This document shows positions 34,188-43,840 of a DNA stretch of 64,000 nucleotides, in pieces; within the stretch, counting starts at the first letter, position 1, and each line of letters starts with the position of its first letter. The position numbers and the translations under genes are program-made. This DNA comes from Devosia sp. Root436 (GTDB lineage: Bacteria; Pseudomonadota; Alphaproteobacteria; Rhizobiales; Devosiaceae). The stretch lies in NCBI RefSeq assembly GCF_001426345.1, contig NZ_LMEM01000011.1, positions 1 to 64,000 of the forward strand. Reading direction: 5' to 3'. The notes under the pieces are model-generated. The model searched no databases. It was given only the letters and a program-made list of their open reading frames with translations, and was not told the DNA's origin.

Positions 34188-35750
34188 ATGCCGACCCCCA
34201 TCCCGACAGCAGTGTCATCGAGCGGAGATGCCGGCTCGACTCCGCTTGTCGAGATGGTGGGCATCGACAAGAGCTTCCCCGGGGTCCGGGCGCTGTCGCA
34301 GGCGCGGTTGGAACTTCGGGCCGGCGAGGTCCATGCCCTGATGGGCGAGAATGGCGCCGGCAAGTCGACGCTGATGAAAATCCTGTCGGGGGTCTATTCG
34401 CGCGACACCGGCACTATAAGGCTCAATGGCCAGCCCGTGGATATCGTGTCGCCGCGCCAGGCGCAGGACATGGGCATCGGCATCATCCATCAGGAACTGG
34501 CGCTGATGCGCGACCTGACGGCGGCGCAGAACATCTTCATCGGCCGCGAGCCGCGCCGCTTCGGCCTGCTGGATGAAGGCGCGCTCAACCGCGACGCCCA
34601 GGCCATCTTCGATTCGATGAACCTCAGGCTGGAGCCGACGGTGAAGGTCGAGACGTTGACCATTGCCCGCCAGCAGATGGTCGAGATCGCCAAGGCGCTG
34701 AGCTACAAGTCGCGTGTGCTGATCATGGATGAACCGACGGCGGCGCTGAACGATGCCGAGATCGCCGAGTTGTTCACCATCATCAACAGGCTCAAGGCCG
34801 AGGGCGTCGGCGTGGTCTATATCAGCCACAAGATGGACGAGATCAAACGTATCTCGGACCGGGTGACAGTGATGCGCGACGGCGAATATGTCGGCACCGT
34901 GCCGGCAGCCGATACGCCGATCGAGACCATCATCTCGATGATGGTGGGGCGCACGCTGACCAATGAGGCGCTCGACATCCCCAATACTGCCGCCAATCCG
35001 GTGGCGCTGGAAGTGCGCGGGCTCAACCGCGGCCGCGATATCCGCGATGTGAGCCTCACCGTCCGCAAGGGCGAAATCCTGGGCCTGGCCGGACTGATGG
35101 GCGCCGGGCGGACGGAAGTGGCCCGCGCCATTTTCGGCGCCGATCCGCGCGACAGCGGCGAAATCTGGGTCAATGGCCAGAGGGTCGGCATATCCTCGCC
35201 CAAGGATGCGGTGCGCGCGGGCATCGGCTATCTCAGCGAAGACCGCAAGCATTTCGGCCTCGCGACCGGGCTCGACGTACGCAACAATATCGCGCTGGCC
35301 AGCCTCGAGCGCTTTAGCGGACCCGGTGGCGTGCTCAATGACGGGGCGATGCGCGAGGTGGCGGAGAAATATATCCGCCAGCTCTCCATCAAGACCCCGA
35401 GCGATACACAGGAAGCAAGGCTGCTGTCGGGCGGCAACCAGCAGAAGGTCGTCATCGCCAAATGGCTGCTGCGCGACTGCGATATCCTGATCTTCGATGA
35501 GCCCACGCGCGGCATCGATGTCGGCGCCAAGGCGGAAATCTACAAGCTGCTGAACGCGCTGGCCGAGCAAGGGCGGGCGATCATCGTGATTTCATCCGAG
35601 CTGCCGGAGATTTTGCGGCTGAGCCATCGCATCGCGGTGATGTGCGAAGGGCGACTGACCGGCACGCTGCCGGGCGGGTCATCGCAGGAAGAGATCATGC
35701 GGCTGGCCACGCAACGCGAGCCGGCGATGGAGATGCGACATGCGGGGTGA
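34188..35750 (+). CDS. Sugar ABC transporter ATPase, RbsA type
   Basis: A 520-residue tandem ABC ATPase. First domain: Walker [18 protein letters not shown] near residue 60, Walker [12 protein letters not shown]. Second domain: [16 protein letters not shown] in place of a canonical Walker [15 protein letters not shown] signature, and [16 protein letters not shown]. This fits CUT2 family importers of ribose, fucose, rhamnose and similar sugars. GGGAGGA precedes the ATG at 34188. A mosaic repeat separates it from the permease gene. The lactonase and dehydratase nearby point to L-fucose or a related 6-deoxy sugar or pentose. Confidence 0.88.
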   Translation: MPTPIPTAVSSSGDAGSTPLVEMVGIDKSFPGVRALSQARLELRAGEVHALMGENGAGKSTLMKILSGVYSRDTGTIRLNGQPVDIVSPRQAQDMGIGIIHQELALMRDLTAAQNIFIGREPRRFGLLDEGALNRDAQAIFDSMNLRLEPTVKVETLTIARQQMVEIAKALSYKSRVLIMDEPTAALNDAEIAELFTIINRLKAEGVGVVYISHKMDEIKRISDRVTVMRDGEYVGTVPAADTPIETIISMMVGRTLTNEALDIPNTAANPVALEVRGLNRGRDIRDVSLTVRKGEILGLAGLMGAGRTEVARAIFGADPRDSGEIWVNGQRVGISSPKDAVRAGIGYLSEDRKHFGLATGLDVRNNIALASLERFSGPGGVLNDGAMREVAEKYIRQLSIKTPSDTQEARLLSGGNQQKVVIAKWLLRDCDILIFDEPTRGIDVGAKAEIYKLLNALAEQGRAIIVISSELPEILRLSHRIAVMCEGRLTGTLPGGSSQEEIMRLATQREPAMEMRHAG

Positions 35751-35774
35751 TGCGATCCTTGGTACGGCGCAATT

Positions 35775-35923
35775 CCCCTCTCCCCTTGAGGGAGAGGGTG
35801 GTTTTCCGCGTTCAGCGGAAAACCGGGTGTGGGGTGCTGCGCCATCCCATGCTTCGACGTTCGCGGTTAGCACAGCACCCCTCATCCGCCCTTCGGGCAC
35901 CTTCTCCCTCAAGGGGAGAAGGG
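35775..35923. repeat. Large intergenic palindrome, cttctcccttgag class
   Basis: Left arm cctctccccttgagggagag with aaccgggtgtggggtgct; right arm agcacccctcatccgccctt and accttctccctcaaggggag. It interrupts the sugar transporter operon between the ATPase and permease genes. Confidence 0.75.
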
Positions 35924-35959
35924 CAATGGCCCAGGCATCCGCGCCTTGGGAGAAAACCA

Positions 35960-36955
35960 ATGACTGATACCGCAGCAACCCCAGCCAAATCCGGCGTTCG
36001 CATCTCCGGGGCCTTTCACCGGCTGCTGGCCTTTTCGGGCCTGATCGCGCTGGTGGTGGTGTTCAGCCTGGCTTCGCCCAACTTCATGCAGACGCAGAAT
36101 GTGCTGGCCATCCTGCAGGCCACGTCGGTCAACGGCGTGCTGGCCATTGCCGCGACGCTGGTGATCATTACCGGCGGCATCGACCTCAGCGTGGGCACGC
36201 TGATGACCTTCTGTGCGGTCATAACCGGCGTGGTGCTGACCTATCTCGGGCTGCCGCTGCCGGTGGGCATTGTTGCCTCGATCTTGGCGGGCACGGCTTG
36301 CGGGCTGGTTTCGGGCACGATCATCGCAAAGCTCAAAGTGCCGCCCTTCATCGCCACTTTGGGCATGATGCTCATCCTCAAGGGCCTGTCGCTGGTCATT
36401 TCGGGCACGCGGCCGATTTATTTCAATGACACGCCCGGCTTCGACCAGATCGCCCGCGGTTCGCTGGTGGAGGCGGTGCTGCCCGCCGTGCCGATACCCA
36501 ATGGCGTACTGATCCTGTTCGGCGTGGCTTTGCTCGCGGCCTTCGTGCTGAGCAAGACGGCGCTTGGCCGCTACACCTTCGCGCTGGGCAGCAACGAGGA
36601 AGCGGTGCGCCTGTCGGGCGTCAATGTCGATCGCTGGAAGATCGCGGTCTATGCGCTGGCCGGCAGCGTCTGCGGCGTGGCGGGCCTGCTCATCGCCAGC
36701 CGACTCAACTCGGCGCAGCCGGCCCTGGGACAGGGTTACGAGCTCGACGCCATCGCCGCGGTGGTCATCGGCGGCACCTCGCTGTCGGGCGGACGCGGCA
36801 CCGTGCTCGGCACGCTGATCGGCGCGCTCATCATTTCCGTGCTGGCCAATGGCCTGCGCATCCTTTCGGTGGCCCAGGAATGGCAGACGGTCGTGACCGG
36901 CTCGATCATCATCCTGGCCGTCTATGCCGATATCCTGCGACGCCGCACACTTTAG
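35960..36955 (+). CDS. Sugar ABC transporter permease, RbsC type
   Basis: A 331-residue permease of the CUT2 family with eight to ten hydrophobic segments. Typical stretches are TGGIDLSVGTLMTFCAVITGV near residue 65, GTIIAKLKVPPFIATLGMMLI, and the cytoplasmic loop ALGRYTFALGSNEEAVRLSGVNVDRWK that contacts the ATPase, then GYELDAIAAVVIGGTSLSGGRGT. GGGAGA lies 6 bases before the ATG at 35960. It forms the homodimeric channel. Confidence 0.88.
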   Translation: MTDTAATPAKSGVRISGAFHRLLAFSGLIALVVVFSLASPNFMQTQNVLAILQATSVNGVLAIAATLVIITGGIDLSVGTLMTFCAVITGVVLTYLGLPLPVGIVASILAGTACGLVSGTIIAKLKVPPFIATLGMMLILKGLSLVISGTRPIYFNDTPGFDQIARGSLVEAVLPAVPIPNGVLILFGVALLAAFVLSKTALGRYTFALGSNEEAVRLSGVNVDRWKIAVYALAGSVCGVAGLLIASRLNSAQPALGQGYELDAIAAVVIGGTSLSGGRGTVLGTLIGALIISVLANGLRILSVAQEWQTVVTGSIIILAVYADILRRRTL

Positions 36956-37074
36956 GCGCCGGTTTCGCTGCGCCCCCGAGCACCCTCGCAAGGGATCGCG
37001 TTCAAGGCGCCAACAAGAGGGCGGCAACGCCTCACCAGAAGACGACGCATTCAAAACTCAACGGGAGGACTTCA

Positions 37075-38019
37075 ATGCTCACCAGACGTACTTTGCTCGG
37101 CGCCATCAGCGCCATCGCACTTCTCTCGGCCGGCGGCGCTGCCTCGGCCCAGGAGAATTATGACATCGCCCTGATCTCCAAGGGCTTCCAGCACCAGTTC
37201 TGGCAGGCGGTGAAGGCCGGTGCCGACCAGGCTGCCGCCGATCTGGGCGTGACCGTGACCTTCGAAGGTCCGGAAAGCGAAACCCAGGTCGACCGCCAGA
37301 TGGACATGCTGGCCGCCGCATTGTCGCGCGGCCCCGACGCCATCGGCTTCGCGGCACTCGACAGCCAGGCTGCAACCCCGCTGCTGCAGCAGGCCAAGGA
37401 TGCCGGCATTCCGGTCATCGCCTTCGACTCGGGCGTCGACAGCGACATTCCGCTGACCACCGCGACCACCGATAACGTGGCGGCTGCCGCTTTGGCGGCC
37501 GACGTGATGGCCGAACTGATCGGCGGCGAAGGCAAGGTTGCCGTGGTGGCTCATGACCAGACCAGCCGCACCGGCATCGACCGGGTCGACGGCTTCGTCA
37601 ACCGCATCAAGGAAGCCTATCCCAATATCGAAGTGGTGACCGTCCAGTACGGTGGCGGCGACCAGTTGCAGTCGACCGAAATCACCAAGTCGATCCTGCT
37701 CGCCAATCCGGACCTCAAGGGCATTTTCGGCGCCAATGAAGGCTCGGCCATCGGCGTTGCCAATGGCAAGACCGAACTGGGCAGCAATGTCGTGGTCATC
37801 GGCTTCGACTCCGGCGCGGCCCAGAAGGGCATGATCACCTCGGGCGTGATGGCCGGCGCCATCACCCAGAACCCGGTCGGCATCGGCTACCAGACCGTGC
37901 AGGCCGCCGTGAGCGCACTCAAGGGCGAAGCCCTGCCGCCGGTGATCGATACCGGCTTTTATTATTACGATGCCAGCAACATGAACGACCCGGAAATCGC
38001 GGCCGTGCTGTACGACTAA
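37075..38019 (+). CDS. Sugar ABC transporter substrate-binding protein, RbsB type
   Basis: A 314-residue periplasmic binding protein. The signal peptide MLTRRTLLGAISAIALLSAG...ASAQ is followed by ENYDIALISKGFQHQFWQAVKAGAD, the standard type I sugar-binding start. Later GVDSDIPLTTATTDNVAAAA and GANEGSAIGVANGK are typical of the ribose-binding family. GGGAGGA precedes the ATG. The sugar is not directly readable; the nearby L-fuconate dehydratase suggests L-fucose or a stereochemical relative. Confidence 0.88.
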   Translation: MLTRRTLLGAISAIALLSAGGAASAQENYDIALISKGFQHQFWQAVKAGADQAAADLGVTVTFEGPESETQVDRQMDMLAAALSRGPDAIGFAALDSQAATPLLQQAKDAGIPVIAFDSGVDSDIPLTTATTDNVAAAALAADVMAELIGGEGKVAVVAHDQTSRTGIDRVDGFVNRIKEAYPNIEVVTVQYGGGDQLQSTEITKSILLANPDLKGIFGANEGSAIGVANGKTELGSNVVVIGFDSGAAQKGMITSGVMAGAITQNPVGIGYQTVQAAVSALKGEALPPVIDTGFYYYDASNMNDPEIAAVLYD

Positions 38020-38065
38020 AACCAATATGGGCGTGGCAGCAGATTGCCACGCCCACCGAACGGCT

Positions 38066-38165
38066 CCTCCCCCTTGACGGGGGAGGTTGGGAGGGGGTGT
38101 TGATAGCCCCGATACCCGGGCCAAACACCCCCCACCCTTGATCCCTCCCCGCAAGGGGGAGGGAG
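38066..38165. repeat. Intergenic palindrome, cctcccccttgacgggggagg class
   Basis: Left arm ctcctcccccttgacggggg with gttgggagggggtgttgat; right arm ccaaacaccccccaccc and atccctccccgcaaggggga. It falls between the binding-protein and SDR genes and is related to the element at 29005. Confidence 0.7.
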
Positions 38166-38192
38166 ACGACTGAGACTTCAAGGATCAAATCA

Positions 38193-38924
38193 ATGGCCGA
38201 CCTGTCAGGGAAAATCGTCCTCATTACCGCCGCCGCGCAGGGCATTGGCCGGGCCTCGGTGGAGGCCTTCATCAAAGCCGGGGCCAGGGTGATCGCCACC
38301 GACATCAATGCGGAGAAGCTCGGCGAACTCGATGGCATGGCCGGGGTCACGACGCGCGTGCTCGATGTGCTCAGCGCCGAGGCGGTGAATGCGGCGGTGG
38401 CCGAGATTGGACATATCGACGTGCTGTTCAACTGCGCCGGCGTGGTCCATTCCGGCACGGTGCTGGAGATGAGCGATGCCGATCTCGATTTCGCCCTGGA
38501 CCTCAATATCAAGGCGCAGATCCGCACCATCCAGGCCATGCTGCCGCAGATGCTGGCGCGCCGGGATGGCTGCATCATCAACATGGCGACGGTGGCCTCG
38601 TCGGTGAAGGGCGTGCCCAACCGGGCGGCCTATACGATCTCCAAGGCGGCGGTGATCGGGCTGACCAAGTCCATCGCGGCCGACTACACGACCCAGGGCA
38701 TCCGGGTGAATGCCATTGCGCCGGGCACAGTGGATTCGCCGAGCCTGCACGAGCGCTGGCATGCCACGGGCGATTTCGAGGGGGCGAAAAAAGCCTTCAT
38801 CGCGCGCCAGCCGATCGGCCGGATCGCGCGGCCGGAGGAGGTGGCGGACCTGGCGGTCTATCTGGCCGGCGCAACCTACACGACGGGGCAAGTCCATATC
38901 ATCGATGGCGGCTGGACGGCCTGA
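38193..38924 (+). CDS. SDR dehydrogenase, 2-keto-3-deoxy-L-fuconate or L-fucose type
   Basis: A 243-residue short-chain dehydrogenase with the cofactor site LITAAAQGIGRASVEAF near residue 10, FNCAGVVHSG, the active-site serine stretch MATVASSVKG, and YTISKAAVIGLTKSIAADY. It resembles SDRs annotated as 2-keto-3-deoxy-L-fuconate dehydrogenase, but L-fucose dehydrogenases belong to the same superfamily. Only one SDR lies in this locus, so one of the two oxidation steps must be encoded elsewhere or handled by an unrelated enzyme. Confidence 0.78.
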   Translation: MADLSGKIVLITAAAQGIGRASVEAFIKAGARVIATDINAEKLGELDGMAGVTTRVLDVLSAEAVNAAVAEIGHIDVLFNCAGVVHSGTVLEMSDADLDFALDLNIKAQIRTIQAMLPQMLARRDGCIINMATVASSVKGVPNRAAYTISKAAVIGLTKSIAADYTTQGIRVNAIAPGTVDSPSLHERWHATGDFEGAKKAFIARQPIGRIARPEEVADLAVYLAGATYTTGQVHIIDGGWTA

Positions 38925-38926
38925 TT

Positions 38927-39718
38927 TCAGGACGCCAGACGCACGGTGCCGTCTGCCGCCACTACCCGATTCCGGCCGGCGGCCTTGGCGGCATAGAGCT
39001 GCCGATCGGCTTCATTGAGGATGTCATGCAGGCTTTCGCTGTTCGCAAGATAGCTGGCGACCCCAAGGCTGACGGTGACGGCCGGCGGCGTCCGATTCTC
39101 GAAGGCCAGCGCGGCCACGGTCTTGCGCAGGACTTCGGCGATGACCGCCGCACCGGCGCCATCGGTGCGATGCAGCAGGGCGACGAATTCCTCGCCGCCG
39201 AAGCGCGCGAAGCAGTCGCTGGTCCGCAGCGCCTGCCGGCAGGCCTGCGCCACGTCAAGCAGCACCTCGTCGCCGATGCTGTGGCCATGGGTATCGTTGA
39301 TGGCCTTGAAATGGTCGATGTCGATCATGACCACGGCAAAGGCTGTGCCGGTGACCTGGGCTTCGGCAAAGGCGCGTTCGGCCTGCGCCATGAAATAGCG
39401 GCGATTGGCGACGCCGGTCAGTGCATCGGTTTCGGCCGCCAGCGTCAGCGCCGTCTGGGCCACATTGAGCTTGTAGACCATGGAGATCGCCACCAGCGAC
39501 AGGCCCGGTGCGCTGACCAGCGGCGAGGCCACGGCAACGATCATGTTGTACCAGAAATAGGCCCGGGAATCGGGCATCAGCAGCATGACCGCCGCAGTGC
39601 ACAGCACGGAGGCCGTGATCGCTATCATCGTGCTCAGGGCCAGCGAGCGCACGAGGCCCAACCGCAGCAGCCAGAAGTAATAGCGCTGATAGGTTCGCTC
39701 GATAATCTTGTCCGTCAC
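38927..39718 (-). CDS. Diguanylate cyclase with membrane-spanning N terminus
   Basis: A 263-residue protein with four or so hydrophobic segments (residues about 20-110) followed by a GGDEF domain. The active site reads FGGEEF. The inhibitory I-site RTSD lies five residues before it, so feedback by c-di-GMP is expected. The GTG start at 39718 is preferred because the 24-residue extension from an ATG at 39790 is basic, unlike the family, and would leave only 48 bases to the divergent dehydratase. It is convergent with the SDR gene and unrelated in function to the sugar locus around it. Confidence 0.85.
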   Translation of the reverse strand: MTDKIIERTYQRYYFWLLRLGLVRSLALSTMIAITASVLCTAAVMLLMPDSRAYFWYNMIVAVASPLVSAPGLSLVAISMVYKLNVAQTALTLAAETDALTGVANRRYFMAQAERAFAEAQVTGTAFAVVMIDIDHFKAINDTHGHSIGDEVLLDVAQACRQALRTSDCFARFGGEEFVALLHRTDGAGAAVIAEVLRKTVAALAFENRTPPAVTVSLGVASYLANSESLHDILNEADRQLYAAKAAGRNRVVAADGTVRLAS

Positions 39719-39838
39719 GTCCCGCTCCCGTCGTCCACTCCGGTTCGGCCGATATTGCCACGCCCGAGGCTCCGTACCGTTAACCGGCATGCTTAACGCA
39801 TCCCCCGCCGCGCCTTTTTCAGTTCAGCCGAGTTTGCC

Positions 39839-41113
39839 ATGACCAGGATCACCGCCCTCTCCACCCACGATCTCCGCTTCCCCACCTCGGCTTCGCTGGA
39901 TGGGTCGGACGCGATGAATCCCGATCCGGATTATTCGGCGGCCTATGTGATCCTGGGCACTGACGGGCGCCATGAGGGGCACGGACTGACCTTTACCATC
40001 GGGCGGGGCAACGAGGTGGTGGTGGCCGCGATCAAGGCGCTGGAAAGCCGCGTGGTCGGGCTGGAGCTGGACTGGATCGCCGAAAATCCCGGCCGCTTCT
40101 GGCGGCATGTGACCGGCGACAGCCAGCTGCGCTGGATCGGGCCGGACAAGGGGGCGATGCACCTGGCGACGGGCGCGGTGGTCAATGCGGTGTGGGACCT
40201 GCTGGGCAAGGCGGCCAGCAAGCCGGTGTGGCAGCTGGTGGCCGACATGAGCCCCGAGCAGCTCGTCGCCATCATCGATTTTCGCTACCTCACCGATGCC
40301 ATCACGCCGGACGAGGCGCTGGCGATTTTCAGGAAAGCCGTGGCGGGCAAGGCTGAGCGGATCGCGACGCTCAAGGCGGAAGGCTACCAGTGCTACACCA
40401 CTTCGGCGGGGTGGCTGGGCTATTCCAACGAGAAGCTGACGCGGCTGGCGACAGAGGCGGTGGGCCAGGGCTTCCAGCACATCAAGATGAAGGTGGGGCG
40501 CGATCTCGACGACGATATCCGCCGGCTCGAAATCGTGCGCGAGATCATGGGGCCAGACCGCTATCTGATGATCGACGCCAACCAGGTTTGGGAGGTCGAT
40601 CAGGCGATCGACTGGGTGAAGGCACTGGCGAAGTTCAACCCCTATTTCATCGAGGAGCCGACCAGCCCGGACGATGTGTCAGGGCACAGGTCCATCCGCA
40701 ATGCCATCGCGCCGATCAAGGTGGCGACCGGGGAGATGTGCCAGAACCGCATCCTGTTCAAGCAGTTCATCAAGGATGGGGCGATCGATATCGTGCAGAT
40801 CGACGCCTGCCGGATTGGGGGCTTGAATGAGGTGCTATCGGTGCTGGTGATGGCGGCCAAGTATGGGTTGCCGGTGTGGCCGCATGCCGGGGGTGTAGGG
40901 CTCTGCGAATATGTGCAGCATCTGTCGATGATCGATTATCTGGTGGTTTCGGGGACCAAGGACGGGCGGGTGATCGAATATGTCGACCACCTGCACGAGC
41001 ATTTCGTGGAACCCTGCGACATGCGCAACGCGGCCTATATGCCGCCGAAGCTGCCGGGGTTTTCGATCGAGATGAAGCCGGATTCGATCCGCCGAAACAC
41101 GTTTCACAGATAG
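39839..41113 (+). CDS. L-fuconate dehydratase
   Basis: A 424-residue enolase-superfamily protein (mandelate racemase group). Catalytic and metal residues can be placed: Lys216 and Lys218 (IKMKVG), Asp246 (MIDANQ), Glu272 (FIEEPT), Glu299 (VATGEM) and His349 (WPHAGG). The N-terminal HDLRFPTSASLDGSDAMNPDPDYSAA matches L-fuconate dehydratase/ENOSF1 proteins. It dehydrates L-fuconate to 2-keto-3-deoxy-L-fuconate. It is transcribed alone, divergently from the diguanylate cyclase; no strong Shine-Dalgarno is visible. Confidence 0.88.
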   Translation: MTRITALSTHDLRFPTSASLDGSDAMNPDPDYSAAYVILGTDGRHEGHGLTFTIGRGNEVVVAAIKALESRVVGLELDWIAENPGRFWRHVTGDSQLRWIGPDKGAMHLATGAVVNAVWDLLGKAASKPVWQLVADMSPEQLVAIIDFRYLTDAITPDEALAIFRKAVAGKAERIATLKAEGYQCYTTSAGWLGYSNEKLTRLATEAVGQGFQHIKMKVGRDLDDDIRRLEIVREIMGPDRYLMIDANQVWEVDQAIDWVKALAKFNPYFIEEPTSPDDVSGHRSIRNAIAPIKVATGEMCQNRILFKQFIKDGAIDIVQIDACRIGGLNEVLSVLVMAAKYGLPVWPHAGGVGLCEYVQHLSMIDYLVVSGTKDGRVIEYVDHLHEHFVEPCDMRNAAYMPPKLPGFSIEMKPDSIRRNTFHR

Positions 41114-41129
41114 CGCGACATCGCGCTAT
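41110..41129. terminator. Bidirectional hairpin over two stop codons
   Basis: atagcgcga (41110-41118) pairs perfectly with tcgcgctat (41121-41129). The stop codons of the convergent fuconate dehydratase and EmrB-like genes lie within the two arms. The compact hairpin probably terminates both transcripts. Confidence 0.55.
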
Positions 41130-42688
41130 TCCGCCATGGCGTGGGCGCGTTCGATGGCCAGCTGTTCCCTGGTCTTGGCGGTCTTTTCCTTCTTGGGGCC
41201 GCGCAGCAGCAGGATCAGCGGGATGGAGCCGAGACTGAGCAGCATCATTAGCCAGAAGTCGTCGAGATAGGCCAGGATGGCCGATTGCTGGGTCACCAGG
41301 CCATTGACGATGGCGATGATCTGGGGATTGCCGCTGAGCAGGCCCGGCATCTGCGTGGCCACATTGGGCGACGTCGCCGTCAGCCGCGTGGCCAGTTCGG
41401 CATGATTGACCTGCATCATGCTCGACAGCACGGCCACGACCAGCGAGATGCCGATGCCCTGGCCGAGATTGCGGACCAGGCTGAAAACCGAGGTGGCATC
41501 GGCCCGCAGATGCGGCGCGATGGTGGCGAAGGCCATGCTGGACAAAGGCACGAAGATAAAGCCCATGCCGAAGCCCTGCAGGGCGCCGGTGATGATGATG
41601 GGCATATAGTCCATCTGCAGGTTGAAGCCGGTCATCATCCAGAGCGACCAGGTCATCATCACGGCGCCGAACAGCATCATGATGCGCGCATCAACCTTGC
41701 CGCTGAGCCGGCCGACCACCATCATCGAGAGCATGGTGGCCACGCCGCGCGGCGCCATCAGCAGGCCGGTGAAGATCACCGAATAGCCCATGAGATTCTG
41801 CAGCAGCGGCGGCAGCAAAGCGAGGCCGGAAAACAGGGTGATGCCGACCACCAGCATGAACAGGGATGCCAGGTTGAAATTGAAATCCTTGAATATCCGC
41901 AGGTCGATGAACGGCGCATCGCCGGTCAGGCTGTGGACCAGGAATACCCAGATGCCGGTGATGACCAGGCCAAGCTCGATCCAGGTTTCGGGGGAGTCGA
42001 ACCAGCCATTGCCGGCGCCGCGGTCGAGCATCATCTGCAGGGCACCGATACCCAGGGCCAGCATGCCGAAGCCGAAGAAATCGAAGCGCCGGCGCTTGAT
42101 CGGGGTTGCGGGCATATAGAGCACCAGCATGGTCACGGCCAGGATGCCGACGGGGACATTGACCAGGAATACCCAGCGCCAGTCGAAGCTCTCGGTCAGC
42201 CAGCCGCCCAGGGTCGGCCCGATGATCGGCGCCACCATGATGCCCATGCCGTAGATCGCCATGGCCTGGCCGATCTTTTCCTTGGGATTGATCGATAGCA
42301 GGACGGTCTGCGCCAGCGGCGCGATCATGGCGCCGCACAGGCCCTGCAGCACGCGGAACAGCACCATTTCGGGCAGGCTGGTGGCAATGCCGCACAGGGC
42401 CGAGGCGATGGTGAAGCCGATGACCGCGAAGATGAACAGCCGCCGCTGGCCGAGCCGGTCGCTCATCCAGCCGGTCAGGGGCGTCGCGATGGCGGCGGCG
42501 ACGATGTAGAAGGTCAGGACCCAGTTGATCTCATCCTGCGCGGCGCCCAGCGAGGACGCCATATGTGGCAAAGCCACATTGGCAATGGTGGTGTCGAGCA
42601 CCTGCATGATGGTGCCCAGCATCAGGGCCAGGGTCAGCAGACCCTTGTTCCTGACGATGAGGGCAGGCTGGGAAACGGCGTCGGCCAT
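41126..42688 (-). CDS. EmrB/QacA-type multidrug efflux MFS transporter
   Basis: A 520-residue DHA2-family transporter with about 14 hydrophobic segments. Motif C-like and A-like stretches are visible: LDTTIANVALPHMASSLG in helix 1, GWMSDRLGQRRLFI between helices 2 and 3, and MGIMVAPIIGPTLGGWLTE in helix 5. It is the last gene of a marR-emrA-emrB operon and should export hydrophobic drugs or aromatic compounds through an EmrA adaptor and an outer membrane channel encoded elsewhere. Confidence 0.88.
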   Translation of the reverse strand: MADAVSQPALIVRNKGLLTLALMLGTIMQVLDTTIANVALPHMASSLGAAQDEINWVLTFYIVAAAIATPLTGWMSDRLGQRRLFIFAVIGFTIASALCGIATSLPEMVLFRVLQGLCGAMIAPLAQTVLLSINPKEKIGQAMAIYGMGIMVAPIIGPTLGGWLTESFDWRWVFLVNVPVGILAVTMLVLYMPATPIKRRRFDFFGFGMLALGIGALQMMLDRGAGNGWFDSPETWIELGLVITGIWVFLVHSLTGDAPFIDLRIFKDFNFNLASLFMLVVGITLFSGLALLPPLLQNLMGYSVIFTGLLMAPRGVATMLSMMVVGRLSGKVDARIMMLFGAVMMTWSLWMMTGFNLQMDYMPIIITGALQGFGMGFIFVPLSSMAFATIAPHLRADATSVFSLVRNLGQGIGISLVVAVLSSMMQVNHAELATRLTATSPNVATQMPGLLSGNPQIIAIVNGLVTQQSAILAYLDDFWLMMLLSLGSIPLILLLRGPKKEKTAKTREQLAIERAHAMAE

Positions 42689-42712
42689 AGCGAAATCCGG
42701 ACTTTGGCTGGG

Positions 42713-43840
42713 TTACTTGCCCTGGAGCTTGTCGAGCGTGGAGCGGCCGGTATCGACGCTGACCAGCGCGCTCATGCCAGACCGCAGCGGCGCTTCGGAC
42801 GCAGCGAAATCGATGCGCACGGGAATGCGCTGGACGACCTTGACCCAGTTGCCGGTGGCGTTCTGCGCCGGGATCAGGGAGAATTCCGAGCCGGTGGCGG
42901 CGCCGATGCTCGACACCGTGCCCTCGATGGCGACGCCGGGCATGGCGTCGACGGTGATTTCGGCCGGCATGCCGATGCGGATGGCGCCGAGCTGGGTCTC
43001 CTTGAAATTGGCCTCGACCCAGGTGCCGCCGGTTTCGACCAGACTGGCAATGGTGGTGCCGGTGGACACGAACTGGCCCACATTGAGGCTGGCGACCTGG
43101 CTTAGGACGCCATCGGCCGGGGCCACGACCTCGGTCTTGCCGAGATTGCGTTCGGCCAGCGCGACCTGCGCCAATGCGGCCTTGACCGCCGGATGATCGT
43201 CAGTGGCAATCGCGGGGTCGCCGCCCAGGGCGGCGGCGGCGGCGGCCACCTGCTGCCCGGCGGTGGCAACGGCATTCTGCGCCGTCTGCAAGGACAGCTT
43301 GGGCTGGTCGAGCGTGGCGGTGGAGGCAATGCCCTGGGTCACCAGGCTGTTCTGGCGGTCAAAGGTGGCCTGCTGGATATCCAGCGTGCTGCGAGCCGAC
43401 GACAAAGCGGTCTGGGCGGTGCCGTAGCTGACCTTGAGCTGCTCGACATTGACGCGGGCCGATCCGAGCGCGGCATTGGCCTGATCGAGGGCGATGCGAT
43501 AGGGTTCCGCATCGATGGCGAACAGCACGTCGCCGGCATGCACCATCTGGTTCTCGGTGACGTTGACGGCGGCGATGCGGCCGGCGATATCGGAGGAGAT
43601 CGAGACCTTGACCTGCTGCAGATAGGCGTTGTCGGTTTCTTCGTAGCGCCCGCCTGTCAGGTAGAAATAGCCGCCCCCAGCCGCCAGCAGCAGCGGAACC
43701 GCCACCATCAGCGCGAGCCGGCCGGTGCGCCGCTTGCGGGGCGGCGCCGCCGGTGCGGCGGGAGCGATCGCGTCGAGCTCGACCCCTGCCGGGGCGGCGA
43801 CAGTCGAGCCGGGCTTCGGTTCGGAAACGTGGGTATTCAT
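42713..43840 (-). CDS. EmrA/HlyD-type membrane fusion protein
   Basis: A 375-residue periplasmic adaptor. A proline/alanine-rich cytoplasmic N terminus is followed by one transmembrane segment (about 42-62), then the lipoyl half ETDNAYLQQVKVSISSDIAGRI, a coiled-coil hairpin (about 110-215) and the second lipoyl half VVAPADGVLSQVASLNVGQFV. It links the EmrB-like pump to the outer membrane. Its start overlaps the MarR stop codon (ATGA). Confidence 0.88.
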   Translation of the reverse strand: MNTHVSEPKPGSTVAAPAGVELDAIAPAAPAAPPRKRRTGRLALMVAVPLLLAAGGGYFYLTGGRYEETDNAYLQQVKVSISSDIAGRIAAVNVTENQMVHAGDVLFAIDAEPYRIALDQANAALGSARVNVEQLKVSYGTAQTALSSARSTLDIQQATFDRQNSLVTQGIASTATLDQPKLSLQTAQNAVATAGQQVAAAAAALGGDPAIATDDHPAVKAALAQVALAERNLGKTEVVAPADGVLSQVASLNVGQFVSTGTTIASLVETGGTWVEANFKETQLGAIRIGMPAEITVDAMPGVAIEGTVSSIGAATGSEFSLIPAQNATGNWVKVVQRIPVRIDFAASEAPLRSGMSALVSVDTGRSTLDKLQGK

